This document shows, piece after piece, positions 31,725-40,373 of a stretch of 64,000 bases of DNA. The notes under the pieces are model-generated. The model was given only the letters and a program-made list of their open reading frames with translations, had not been told where the DNA came from and did not search any database. How positions within the stretch are numbered: position 1 is the first letter of the stretch; the number at the start of each line of letters is the position of its first letter. Made by a program: the position numbers and the translations under genes. The DNA is from Aphodousia faecalis. Lineage in GTDB: Bacteria; Pseudomonadota; Gammaproteobacteria; Burkholderiales; Burkholderiaceae_F. The stretch is taken from the NCBI GenBank assembly GCA_018712705.1, contig DVGM01000013.1, forward strand, positions 26,381 to 90,380, given 5' to 3'.

Positions 31725-32303
31725 ATGAAAAAAACATTAGCTTTGAGCGCCGCCTTGGCCGCTTTGCTCGCTACGAGTGGCATGGCCAGCGCTGCCGACG
31801 TTTTCCCGTATGTTAAGTCCACGACCGGTCAAACCGTGATGAGCAACTACGACCTCTGCTGGCGTACCGGCTTCTGGACGCCTGCTCTTGCCGAAGGCAT
31901 CGAATGCGACGCTGACATCGCCAACAGCGGCAAGATCGTTTTGGCTGCTGACACGCTCTTTGACTTGAACTCCGCCAAGGTTAAGCCCGAAGGCGTCAAG
32001 ATGCTCAACGAATTGGTCGCTCGTATGTCCGGCTTGAACGTTGACGTCGTGATGGCTACCGGTTACACCGACGTGACGGGCCCGGCTTCCTTCAACCAAA
32101 CGTTGAGCGAACGCCGCGCTGCTGCCGTTAAGTCCTACATGGTCGCCCAAGGCGTTCCGGCTGACAAGATCCAAACCGAAGGCAAGGCCTCCGCTGATCC
32201 TGTCGTGACCTGCGAAGACACCGGCTCTAAGGCTGATTTGGTTGCCTGCTTGGCTCCGAACCGCCGCGCTGTCGTTGAAGTGGTCGGCACTCGCGCTCAA
32301 TAA
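31725..32303 (+). CDS. OmpA-family outer membrane protein
   Basis: The 192-residue protein has a signal peptide (residues 1-23, ending ASA) and then a short segment with a WRTGFW motif. Residues 75-190 form an OmpA C-terminal peptidoglycan-binding domain with TDVTGPASFNQTLSERRAAAVKSY. There is no room for an eight-strand barrel, so it is a short beta-proteobacterial OmpA-like protein. Codon use is strongly biased to a few codons, which suggests high expression. GGAG precedes the ATG by 9 bases and a strong terminator follows. Confidence 0.88.
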   Translation: MKKTLALSAALAALLATSGMASAADVFPYVKSTTGQTVMSNYDLCWRTGFWTPALAEGIECDADIANSGKIVLAADTLFDLNSAKVKPEGVKMLNELVARMSGLNVDVVMATGYTDVTGPASFNQTLSERRAAAVKSYMVAQGVPADKIQTEGKASADPVVTCEDTGSKADLVACLAPNRRAVVEVVGTRAQ

Positions 32304-32332
32304 TTAATGAGACAGTCTCATTGATTTGAATT

Positions 32333-32363
32333 AAAAGGCGCTCCGCTTTGGAGCGCCTTTTTT
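32333..32363 (+). terminator. Strong terminator after the OmpA-family gene
   Basis: AAGGCGCTCC and GGAGCGCCTT form a perfect stem with a GCTT loop, followed by TTTTTT, 30 bases after the stop codon. Confidence 0.92.
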
Positions 32364-32390
32364 AGTGAACGTCTTGAAATGGGATAAATA

Positions 32391-33053
32391 ATGCCTCTGG
32401 TTTTGTTTGACTTGGACGGCACACTTGTTGATAGTGCCCCTGATCTTTGCGCCTCCTTAAACCGTATCCGTCGATCGGAAAATCTGGCCCCCCTTCCTTA
32501 CAACGTACTCAGAGAATACGCGGGCTCTGGAGCAAGAGGGCTTCTTAAGATTGGCTTTGACATTACAGACCAAGATCCTCGCTTTCCTGAACTCAAAGAA
32601 CGATTTTTGTCGGACTACCAAAATCACTGTGCAGAAAAAGTTTGCTGCTTTGATGGCATCGAACAAACACTCGAAGAAATAGAACAAGCCGGTTGGCAAT
32701 GGGGTGTCGTCACCAATAAATTCAGCAATTTCACCGTTCCCATCATGAAAAAGCTGGGCTTATACGATCGAGCCTGCGTCATTATCAGTGGGGATGAAAC
32801 CGGAAAACTCAAACCCCATCCCGACAACATGTTGGTCGCCTTAAATAAAATGCGCGCCTTGCCGCAAGCAACGCCCTACGTTGGTGATGACATCCGCGAC
32901 TCCAAAGTTGCTCAAACCCTGGGAATGCCTTTTGCCGCGGCTACTTGGGGTTACCTCAGACAAGACTTCCCAATTGATGAGTGGCATACCCACCTTGTTG
33001 CGCATCACCCGCAAGAGCTCATCGGTTGGCTGAAAGTCTTACCGGCTAAATAA
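32391..33053 (+). CDS. gph: Phosphoglycolate phosphatase (HAD family)
   Basis: The 220-residue protein starts LFDLDGTLVDSAPDL (HAD motif I). It has VVTNKFS (motif II), a Lys in GKLKPHP (motif III) and YVGDDIRDSKVA (motif IV). It dephosphorylates 2-phosphoglycolate formed by DNA repair. Other HAD phosphatases share these motifs, but the SAPDL cap and the length favour Gph. Confidence 0.85.
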   Translation: MPLVLFDLDGTLVDSAPDLCASLNRIRRSENLAPLPYNVLREYAGSGARGLLKIGFDITDQDPRFPELKERFLSDYQNHCAEKVCCFDGIEQTLEEIEQAGWQWGVVTNKFSNFTVPIMKKLGLYDRACVIISGDETGKLKPHPDNMLVALNKMRALPQATPYVGDDIRDSKVAQTLGMPFAAATWGYLRQDFPIDEWHTHLVAHHPQELIGWLKVLPAK

Positions 33054-33241
33054 TGGCTTTAAGATTGAAGCAATATTTCTGCACTACAATGGCCGAAGTA
33101 CCCGAAAGAATTAAGGGTAAAGACTGAAAAACAGGGAAAACGATAAAATCTTCGCTCTTCACTTATCGCTTCTCTCTTTAAGCTTTGTATTTGTGTTTTT
33201 CCCGCCTAAAAAGAACTCGGACGGGAGAATAGGAGAAAAAA

Positions 33242-33778
33242 ATGAAATCTGTGCTCGTGCTCTATCACAGCCGAAGCGGACATACGGCTCGTGTCGCCCG
33301 CCGTATTTGGGAAACGGTTATCGCCGAAGGTAACCAAGCCGACATGATGAGTGTTATGGAAGCCGACCGTGAAGGCGTGCAATGGGACAAGTACGATCTC
33401 TTTATTGTGGGCTGCCCCGTGTTGTACGGTACCTACCCCAAAGTGTTCTACAGCTTCCTTGCCAAACACAAAAATGAACTTGATGCCAAGCCCCACAGCT
33501 TCTTTAACGTCTCTGTGGTCGCTCGCACCCCGATTAAAGCGACGCCCGAAGGCAACCGCTACATGCAAAAGTTCCTGCAAAACTCTCCCTGGAAACCCCG
33601 CGATGTCAAATGCATCGCCGGTAAGGTGGACTATCCAAACTGGGGTTGGCTTGATGCCAAGATGATTCAGCTCATCATGAAGATGACAAAGGGACCGACC
33701 TCCATGGATGCCGTGATTGACTACACGGACTGGGAAGATGTTAAGAGCTATGCCCGTCATTGCTTGACGCTTGCATAG
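33242..33778 (+). CDS. hemG: Menaquinone-dependent protoporphyrinogen IX dehydrogenase
   Basis: The 178 residues fit the flavodoxin-like HemG. LVLYHSRSGHTARVARRI is the FMN phosphate loop, followed by YGTYPKVFYSFL and a C-terminal WLDAKMIQLIMKMTKGPT segment that is characteristic of HemG. It oxidises protoporphyrinogen IX and passes electrons to the quinone pool, which fits anaerobic heme synthesis. It is a single gene with its own terminator. Confidence 0.9.
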   Translation: MKSVLVLYHSRSGHTARVARRIWETVIAEGNQADMMSVMEADREGVQWDKYDLFIVGCPVLYGTYPKVFYSFLAKHKNELDAKPHSFFNVSVVARTPIKATPEGNRYMQKFLQNSPWKPRDVKCIAGKVDYPNWGWLDAKMIQLIMKMTKGPTSMDAVIDYTDWEDVKSYARHCLTLA

Positions 33779-33810
33779 TCACTTTCTTGTCACAAGACGC
33801 AAAATCATCA

Positions 33811-33842
33811 AAAGTCGCCCCTCTGAGGGCGACTTCTTTTGT
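33811..33842 (+). terminator. Terminator after hemG
   Basis: AAGTCGCCC and GGGCGACTT pair around CTCTGA, followed by CTTTTG, 33 bases after the hemG stop. Confidence 0.85.
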
Positions 33843-33884
33843 TTACAATAATGGTTTGTGTATAAGAAAACAGGATTTACAACA

Positions 33885-35567
33885 ATGACCGATTTCCCAT
33901 GGCTCGCGAAATATCCTAAAGGCGTTCCCGCACAAATTAATCCGGATCGCGTCGCCAATATTCCTGCCCTGCTCGACGGTATTGCCGAAAAGCATCCCAA
34001 TGCCCCTGCGTTCACCAATATGGGCGTCACCCTCACGACCAAAGAAGCTCAAGCGCTATCTTTTGATCTGGCCGGCTACCTCCAATCGCTGCCCGATATG
34101 CAAAAAGGCGATCGCGTTGCCGTGATGATGCCTAACCTTTTGCAGTACCCGGTCGCCCTATTTGCTATTTTGCGGGCAGGCTTCATTGTTGTGAATGTCA
34201 ATCCGCTGTACACAGCGCGAGAACTCGAACATCAATTGAAAGACTCCGGCGCCAAAGCCATCATTATCATTGAAAACTTTGCAAAGACTCTTGAAAGAGT
34301 TCTGTCTCGTACGCCGATCAAGCACATCATCACCACACAGGTTGGTGACTTATTCCCCTTCATGAAGCGCACCATCGTCAACGCTGCAGTGAAGTACGTT
34401 AAAAAGATGGTCCCTGAGTGGAACCTTCCCGGTGCCGTCAGTTTCCGTGACGCATTGTCAATTGGACACGGCAAGGGCTTCACGCCGGTTGAACTCTCCA
34501 ATGAAGATGTTGCGCTTTTACAGTACACGGGCGGCACAACCGGCGTATCCAAAGGCGCCATGCTCACGCACCGAAATGTTCTGGCCAACGTTGAACAAAC
34601 CGGCAGCTGGATCAGTGTTTCCTTTAAGGAATGTGAAGAAGTGGCCATGTGCGCTCTGCCGCTTTATCACATCTTTGCCTTCACGGCGACACTGGCTTTC
34701 CTCAATTGGACGGCACGCAGTGTTCTGATCACCAATCCCCGCGATATCAAAGGATTGGTTAATGAATGCAAACACTGGAAGTTTTCCGTTTATACGGGTG
34801 TCAACACCCTCTATAACGCCCTCTTGAACAATCCCGAGTTCGCTTCCGTCGATTTCTCTCGATTGAAGATGGCGGTTGCGGGCGGCACGCAGATTCAAAA
34901 AGTAGTCGCCGAACGCTGGAAACAAACCACCGGCATCGGTATTTTGGAAGCCTACGGCCTAACGGAAGCTTCCCCTGGTGTCTGCGGCAATTTACCCGAT
35001 GCTCCCTGGGACGGTTCTGTGGGTTATCCCCTTCCTAATACTGAAGTGAGCATTCGCGGCGATGGCTTTAAGGATTTAGGATTGTGTGACAATCCTGAAG
35101 AAATTGACTCTCACACCGGCGAAATTTGTGTGAAGGGCCCGCAAATCATGAAGGGCTACTGGAACAGACCCGAGGAAACGGCCGGCGTCTTCAGAGACGG
35201 CTGGCTTCGTACGGGTGATGTGGGCTTTATGGCCGCTGACGGCAAGATCACCATTACGGACCGCAAGAAAGACATGATTTTGGTCTCTGGCTTTAACGTC
35301 TATCCCAATGAAGTGGAAAGCGTTATCGCCTCAATGCCCGGTGTTTTAGAGTGCGGTGTGGTGGGTGTGCCTCATGAACGATCCGGTGAAACCGTGAAGG
35401 CCGTTATCGTTTTGAAAGACCCGTCTATCACCAAAGAAGATGTCGTGAAATATTGCCGTACACAGTTAACCGGCTACAAGATTCCTAAACAAATCATCTT
35501 TGTGGACTCTTTGCCCAAGACAGCTGTCGGTAAGATTCTCCGCCGAGAATTAAAAGATATCGTCTAA
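33885..35567 (+). CDS. fadD: Long-chain fatty-acid-CoA ligase
   Basis: The 560-residue AMP-forming ligase has YTGGTTGVSKGAMLTHRN at about 213-230 (ATP-binding), AYGLTEASP near 355 and DRKKDMILVSGFNVYPNEVE near 458. The N-terminus WLAKYPKGVPAQINPD matches FadD. It activates fatty acids to acyl-CoA on the inner membrane. The ATG at 33885 is preferred over 33858. Two terminators separate it from the convergent terC. Confidence 0.9.
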   Translation: MTDFPWLAKYPKGVPAQINPDRVANIPALLDGIAEKHPNAPAFTNMGVTLTTKEAQALSFDLAGYLQSLPDMQKGDRVAVMMPNLLQYPVALFAILRAGFIVVNVNPLYTARELEHQLKDSGAKAIIIIENFAKTLERVLSRTPIKHIITTQVGDLFPFMKRTIVNAAVKYVKKMVPEWNLPGAVSFRDALSIGHGKGFTPVELSNEDVALLQYTGGTTGVSKGAMLTHRNVLANVEQTGSWISVSFKECEEVAMCALPLYHIFAFTATLAFLNWTARSVLITNPRDIKGLVNECKHWKFSVYTGVNTLYNALLNNPEFASVDFSRLKMAVAGGTQIQKVVAERWKQTTGIGILEAYGLTEASPGVCGNLPDAPWDGSVGYPLPNTEVSIRGDGFKDLGLCDNPEEIDSHTGEICVKGPQIMKGYWNRPEETAGVFRDGWLRTGDVGFMAADGKITITDRKKDMILVSGFNVYPNEVESVIASMPGVLECGVVGVPHERSGETVKAVIVLKDPSITKEDVVKYCRTQLTGYKIPKQIIFVDSLPKTAVGKILRRELKDIV

Positions 35568-35578
35568 TTCAGACTTCT

Positions 35579-35605
35579 GGGATCTTTCTCAGATCCCTGT
35601 TTTTT
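35579..35605 (+). terminator. Terminator after fadD
   Basis: GGGATCT and AGATCCC pair around TTCTC and are followed by TGTTTTTT. Confidence 0.88.
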
Positions 35606-35617
35606 AGTCCTTAAAGC

Positions 35618-35660
35618 AAAGCGATCTATCAGCCGTGCACCGATAGATCGCTTTTATTTT
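35618..35660. terminator. Bidirectional terminator between fadD and terC
   Basis: AAAGCGATCTATC (35618-35630) and GATAGATCGCTTT (35642-35654) form a perfect 13-bp stem with T-rich sequence to the right and A residues to the left, so it could stop both converging transcripts. Confidence 0.82.
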
Positions 35661-35674
35661 AGGTGGTAAAGTTT

Positions 35675-36388
35675 TTAACCAGCTGCCTTTTTAGCTTTTT
35701 GCCGCTTCACCCACATTCTGGCCAGAAGTACTACTAGCGCGGCTCCGATAATACAAGCCCCATAATGAACAGCATTCGTTTGCGGAATGTGTTCAACCAT
35801 GAAGATATCACTCACGATCAAACCGCCGCCGATCCAACCCAAGAGTGCACCGCCCAAGGTAATGATGATCGGAAAACGGTCAAACACCTTCAAGATAATC
35901 TGGCTGCCGAACACAATAAAAGGCACACTGACAATCAAACCGAAAATAATCAATAACGTTTGATGATGTTCATGAGCCGCTTGGGCGGCACCGGCAATGC
36001 CGATCACGTTATCGATACTCATCACAAGATCGGCCACAATGATGGTCTTAATGGCTGAGAGCACTTTTGTGCTGGCTTCGATGTGCTTATCTTCCTCATC
36101 GTGAGGAATCAGCAATTTCACACCAATCCAAATCAAAAGGAGACCGGCCACCACTTTCAAAAGCGGCAACTGCAGGAGATAAACGGCACAAGTAATCAGG
36201 ACGACACGCAAGGCGATCGCGCCAAATACACCCCAGAAAATTCCCTGTCGACGTTGATGCGGATCCAAATTGCGACAGGCCAAGGCAATGACCACCGCGT
36301 TGTCACCCCCCAACAAAATATCAATCATGATGATCTGAGCCACGGCACCCCAGTGCATCGTTGTAATCAGCTCGGTCAACCATTCCAT
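35675..36388 (-). CDS. TerC-family integral membrane protein
   Basis: The 237-residue protein has seven hydrophobic spans. The acidic membrane motifs ILLGGDNAVVIALA and LVMSIDNVIGIAG are the TerC/Alx signature. Family members are linked to tellurite resistance or Mn2+ export, and the substrate here is not known. The C-terminus is Lys/Arg-rich and cytoplasmic. It stands alone. Confidence 0.88.
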   Translation of the reverse strand: MEWLTELITTMHWGAVAQIIMIDILLGGDNAVVIALACRNLDPHQRRQGIFWGVFGAIALRVVLITCAVYLLQLPLLKVVAGLLLIWIGVKLLIPHDEEDKHIEASTKVLSAIKTIIVADLVMSIDNVIGIAGAAQAAHEHHQTLLIIFGLIVSVPFIVFGSQIILKVFDRFPIIITLGGALLGWIGGGLIVSDIFMVEHIPQTNAVHYGACIIGAALVVLLARMWVKRQKAKKAAG

Positions 36389-36476
36389 AACGTCTTGTTT
36401 CCTTATAAAAAATTGATTTTTTACAGTTTAATGAATTTGTATGAACGGAAAATGAAATTTTGAAAAAAATATTGAA

Positions 36477-37349
36477 TTAAGCCTCGTTTTCACCTTCTTG
36501 CGAAGACAAAGTCAAAAATTTCTTCGCACAATAGATCGGCGCATAGGGCGCGGCCTGGGTGATAGAAATCAAACCCTCACGGGAGAGTTCAAGAATAGCC
36601 AAGAAACTCACCACTCTTTCCTGCATTGTGCTGTGATCTTGCACCAATTCATCAAAGCTGACAAATCGCTCTTGCTCAACACGTTTAATAATCGCCGACA
36701 TGAATTCGTGAATCGAGAGCTCCTGTCTCGACACGGTGTGATTGATCTTTAAATTGGCATTCTTAACAACGCTTAACCAGACTCTTGCCAATTCTTGCGG
36801 TAAAACCTCCGGTTCGGGCGCCTCATCCTCTTCGATAGCCACGTAACCACGCCAGAAACCATCACCCATGGTGGGCAGTGCGTTGAGTAGCTGAGCGGCC
36901 ACTTGGATTTTTTCGTATTCAGCGACTTCTCTTAAAATGCGAGCGGTTGGATCCTCCTCTTCTTCATCATCGTCACTCACCGGCACCGGCAAAAGAAGCC
37001 TGCTTTTAATCATCATGAGATCGGCCGCCATAACAAGGTAATCGCTTGCCAATTCCATATTCTGAGCGCGGATTTGCTCAACATACTCCATGTATTGATC
37101 TGTCACCGCAGCCACTGAAATTTCATTTAAGTCCAAGCGTTGTTTGCGGATCAGATACAGCAGTAAGTCAAACGGTCCCTCAAATGACTCCAAAAAAAGC
37201 CGCAAAGCTTCAGGCGGAATGTACAAATCATCCGGAAAATGCAGTAACGGCTCACCTTTTAGGCGAGCAACCGCCACCACGTCCTCAACGGCCGGAGTTG
37301 TGTCTGGAATTAATTCGGGGGCGACGTCAATCAGAGCGTTCGGATTCAC
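36477..37349 (-). CDS. scpA: Segregation and condensation protein A
   Basis: The ScpA (kleisin) pattern is clear: FEGPFDLLLYLIRKQRLDLNEISVAAVTDQY near residues 55-85, then ASDYLVMAADLMMIKSRLLLP. The C-terminal winged-helix segment contains FLAILELSREGLI. With Smc and ScpB it condenses and separates chromosomes. It is 290 residues with an extra N-terminal 45. No scpB is adjacent. A terminator lies directly upstream, so it has its own promoter. Confidence 0.93.
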   Translation of the reverse strand: MNPNALIDVAPELIPDTTPAVEDVVAVARLKGEPLLHFPDDLYIPPEALRLFLESFEGPFDLLLYLIRKQRLDLNEISVAAVTDQYMEYVEQIRAQNMELASDYLVMAADLMMIKSRLLLPVPVSDDDEEEEDPTARILREVAEYEKIQVAAQLLNALPTMGDGFWRGYVAIEEDEAPEPEVLPQELARVWLSVVKNANLKINHTVSRQELSIHEFMSAIIKRVEQERFVSFDELVQDHSTMQERVVSFLAILELSREGLISITQAAPYAPIYCAKKFLTLSSQEGENEA

Positions 37350-37370
37350 AGTTATTCTGTTGAAAATAGG

Positions 37371-37392
37371 AGGCGGGGATTTATCCCCGCCC
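37371..37392 (-). terminator. Terminator after the malic enzyme gene
   Basis: GGCGGGGAT (37372-37380) and ATCCCCGCC (37383-37391) form a perfect stem with a minimal loop between maeA and scpA. The tail on the minus strand is only moderately T-rich. Confidence 0.65.
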
Positions 37393-37416
37393 CGATATCA
37401 GCAGCCTATAAGCAGC

Positions 37417-39036
37417 TTAGTAAGCGGGCGTGTACATGCTCGCTTTAATCGCAGCATGCAAATCTTGCGGTCTTTCGATACCGGCAAGTCCCTTTTCAAA
37501 CGCGTATTCAGCCACCGCAACAGCAATTGCCTCAGAAATCGGGCGAATGTCATTGAGTGACGGATAGAGACTGCCGCGCTTGAGATCGTCTTCGCTGACA
37601 AGTTCTGCCAACTTACGAGCAGCGGCCAAGAACATGCCCGTAGGCATCGTCTTTGCCTTCACAAACGTGGCAGCGCGCCCCAAAGCCGGGAACACGTAGG
37701 AATTATTACCTTGACGCGGCACAAAGGTTTGACCGTTGTAGTTCACTGTGTCAAAGGGAGAGCCCGAAGCGAAGAGAGCTCGACCATCAGAGAATTGGTA
37801 AGCCATCTCGGCCGTGCATTCAGCCTTAGAGGTCGGATTAGAGAGTGCGAAGACGATCGGACGTTCGTTAATAGCACTCATTTCACCAATCACCATGGAG
37901 TTAAAGGCATTTTGCTGAGCGGCCACACCAACGATGGCGGTCGGACGCAACTGCTGAATGGCTTGCAGGAAACTTTCTGCGGGTTGTGCATCGTGAGCGA
38001 ATTGACGCTTGTGAGCAGACAAGCCGGTTCTTTGCGCAACGACCAACCCCTTGGAGTCAAAGAGGAAGCAACGCGTGCGAGCTTCTTCGATAGAAATGCC
38101 TTCTTCATCAGCAATAGCTTCAGCAATCAGATTGGCAATACCGGTTGCGGCTTCGCCCGCTCCTAAGAAAAGCACTCGTTGATCGGCTAACTTACCGCCC
38201 GTTACACGCAAAGCGGAATAAAAACCAGTCAAAGCCACACAGGCCGTACCTTGGATGTCGTCGTTAAAGCACAGGCTCTTATCCTTCCAGCGCTCGAGCA
38301 AACGGAAGGCGTTAGCGTTGCCGAAGTCTTCAAATTGAATGAGCACATTGGGCCAACGCTTGCGTGCGGCCATCATAAATTCATCAATCAATTCGTCATA
38401 GCAGGCACCGGCCACACGTTCCTGACGTAAGCCCATATAAAGGGGATCGGCTAGATAGGCAGGGTTATTGGTGCCAACATCAATCATCACCGGCAATGTT
38501 TTTTCCGGAGCAACACCGGCACAAGCCGTGTAAAGCGCAAGCTTGCCGACCGGAATGCCCATGCCGTTGACGCCTTGGTCACCCAAACCCAAAATACGCT
38601 GGCCATCGGTCACAACGATGACTTCGACATCATCTTGCTTGACGTTATCCAAAATCTTAAGAATTTGGCCCTTGTCTTTGATGGAAATGAAAAGCCCTCT
38701 GGCTTGCAGGAAATTGTGGCTGAATTTCTGGCACGCTTCACCAACCGTCGGCGTGTAGATAATCGGCATCACCTCTTCGATGTTATCGCACACCACTTTG
38801 AAGAAAAGCGTTTCATTGGTATTGTGCAGAGCATCGAGGTAGAAATAACGTTGGATGGGCAAGGGGAAGGTGCGCATGAAGGTCACCGAACGGCGAGCCT
38901 GTTCTTCAAGCGTTTCCACTCGGGAGGGCAAGAGGCCCCGAATACCCATTTGGTCTCTTTCTTCTTCGGTGAAAGCCGAACCGCGATTTTGAAGCGGATT
39001 ACGCAGGATATCCTGTCCGCAGCGAGAGCAAGTCAT
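37417..39036 (-). CDS. maeA: NAD-dependent malic enzyme
   Basis: The 539-residue protein matches the long bacterial malic enzyme: YTPTVGEACQ, VTDGQRILGLGDQG (malate binding), FNDDIQGTA (metal ligands) and the FLGAGEAATGIANL dinucleotide fold. It oxidatively decarboxylates malate to pyruvate. The start CSRCGQDILRNP adds a CxxC pair that may be a local feature. The ATG at 39036 is preferred over a TTG five codons upstream. NAD rather than NADP use is inferred from the MaeA-like length. Confidence 0.87.
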   Translation of the reverse strand: MTCSRCGQDILRNPLQNRGSAFTEEERDQMGIRGLLPSRVETLEEQARRSVTFMRTFPLPIQRYFYLDALHNTNETLFFKVVCDNIEEVMPIIYTPTVGEACQKFSHNFLQARGLFISIKDKGQILKILDNVKQDDVEVIVVTDGQRILGLGDQGVNGMGIPVGKLALYTACAGVAPEKTLPVMIDVGTNNPAYLADPLYMGLRQERVAGACYDELIDEFMMAARKRWPNVLIQFEDFGNANAFRLLERWKDKSLCFNDDIQGTACVALTGFYSALRVTGGKLADQRVLFLGAGEAATGIANLIAEAIADEEGISIEEARTRCFLFDSKGLVVAQRTGLSAHKRQFAHDAQPAESFLQAIQQLRPTAIVGVAAQQNAFNSMVIGEMSAINERPIVFALSNPTSKAECTAEMAYQFSDGRALFASGSPFDTVNYNGQTFVPRQGNNSYVFPALGRAATFVKAKTMPTGMFLAAARKLAELVSEDDLKRGSLYPSLNDIRPISEAIAVAVAEYAFEKGLAGIERPQDLHAAIKASMYTPAY

Positions 39037-39110
39037 TTTCAAGTATCTCAAAAGAAAAAACGAGGATTACTCCTCAGGAAAATACAAAGCTTAATTTTAG
39101 ACTTTTCTTG

Positions 39111-39791
39111 TCAACCAAGTTTTTCAATTTGTGCCAAACGGCTCTTAGCGGTTTTGGCAGAGTCCGATTTCGGATAACGTTTGATCAGGGTATTGAGAGT
39201 CTTTTTAGCCTCATCAATCGCGCCGTCACTTAATTCCGCGGAAGCTTTCAGCAATAAAGCTTCGGGAGCTTTGGGCGAGCTCGGATAAACCCGGTACAAA
39301 TTATTGGTTACCGTGATCGTGCTCTTGAAATTGTTGAGCGCGTAGTAGGAACTTGCGCGCCAGTAATCTACATCGGCCATGTAGGCGGACTTGGGCCAAG
39401 TCTTTTTAAAGGTATTCAACGCTTTCAGGCAATTGGAAAAATCACGATTTCTGAAAAGCTCCACCGCTTTTTCAAAGTCACGACGTTCAGCAGGCTTAAC
39501 GCTAATGACCCGACCATTTAATTCAACACGGGCCGGCTCCACTTCCGCCAATCGCTTATCCATCGTCTCAACCTGACGGGTGAGCTCCTGCATTTGACCG
39601 ATCATGCGCTGGTTTTCCGCTCGAAGGGCTTCAACCTGACCCATCAAGTCAACCTGTGCACGCTGGCTGGCCTTTAATTGTTCACGCAATTCCAAAATGG
39701 CCGTTCTTGCTTCATCATCGGCGAAGGCCCAAGCCGTTCCCGTTTGAGCGGCCACGGCCAACATCATGACTGCCAATAAAGTTTGACGCAT
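39111..39791 (-). CDS. cpoB: Cell division coordinator CpoB (YbgF)
   Basis: A signal peptide (residues 1-22, AWA end) leads to a coiled coil at about 30-85. TPR-like repeats follow at about 105-226 (YWRASSYYALNNF, PEALLLKASAELSDGAIDEAKKTLN). CpoB links the Tol-Pal complex to peptidoglycan synthesis during constriction. The ATG at 39791 has AAGGA 5-6 bases upstream. It follows pal by 72 bases as the last gene of tolB-pal-cpoB. Confidence 0.92.
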   Translation of the reverse strand: MRQTLLAVMMLAVAAQTGTAWAFADDEARTAILELREQLKASQRAQVDLMGQVEALRAENQRMIGQMQELTRQVETMDKRLAEVEPARVELNGRVISVKPAERRDFEKAVELFRNRDFSNCLKALNTFKKTWPKSAYMADVDYWRASSYYALNNFKSTITVTNNLYRVYPSSPKAPEALLLKASAELSDGAIDEAKKTLNTLIKRYPKSDSAKTAKSRLAQIEKLG

Positions 39792-39863
39792 ACTATCCTT
39801 AATTTCTAATCGGACCGAAAACAGAGCGCGCCCGATCAACGGGCGCCTGTCTCAAACAAATTC

Positions 39864-40340
39864 TTATTTGGTGCGATAGATAATATCGACACGACGATTT
39901 TGTTGATAAGACTCTTCATCGTGACCCATGGCACGCGGACGTTCTTTACCGAAACTCACGCTTTCCATGCGATCCGAAGGAACGCCTAAAAGCTGCAGGC
40001 GATTTTCAACGCTGTCGCTTCTTTTTTGACCAAGGGCCAAGTTGTATTCACGACCGCCTCGTTCGTCCGTGTTGCCTTCCAAAACGACCGTTGCGCTCGG
40101 GTGTGTAGCAAGATACTGAGCGTGAGCTTCAATCATTGCTTGTGATTCAGCCGGCACGGTGTAGCTGTCAAAGGCAAAATAGATGCTCTGTTGGCTCAAA
40201 GGCGAATTGGGGTTAGAAAACGGGTCGCCGGCGTACTGAGCATCAGGACCATTGGGGTTTAAATCTACGGACGAGCAACCGGTTAAAAGAGCACCGGCCA
40301 GACCTAAACTGACCAACAAAATTTTGCTTTTCAATTGCAT
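39864..40340 (-). CDS. pal: Peptidoglycan-associated lipoprotein
   Basis: A lipobox (LTGC, Cys22) follows a short signal peptide, and residues 50-158 are an OmpA-type peptidoglycan-binding domain (FDSYTVP, LEGNTDERGGREYNLALGQKR). Pal anchors the outer membrane to the wall and binds TolB. It lies between tolB and cpoB. Confidence 0.95.
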   Translation of the reverse strand: MQLKSKILLVSLGLAGALLTGCSSVDLNPNGPDAQYAGDPFSNPNSPLSQQSIYFAFDSYTVPAESQAMIEAHAQYLATHPSATVVLEGNTDERGGREYNLALGQKRSDSVENRLQLLGVPSDRMESVSFGKERPRAMGHDEESYQQNRRVDIIYRTK

Positions 40341-40373
40341 TTAAAACTCCATCCAATAACTAAAAATTAAGTT

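Noticed and set aside
38575..39177. 200-codon plus-strand frame over maeA and cpoB
   Set aside because: It crosses two clear genes on the other strand and their intergenic gap, with no recognisable product.
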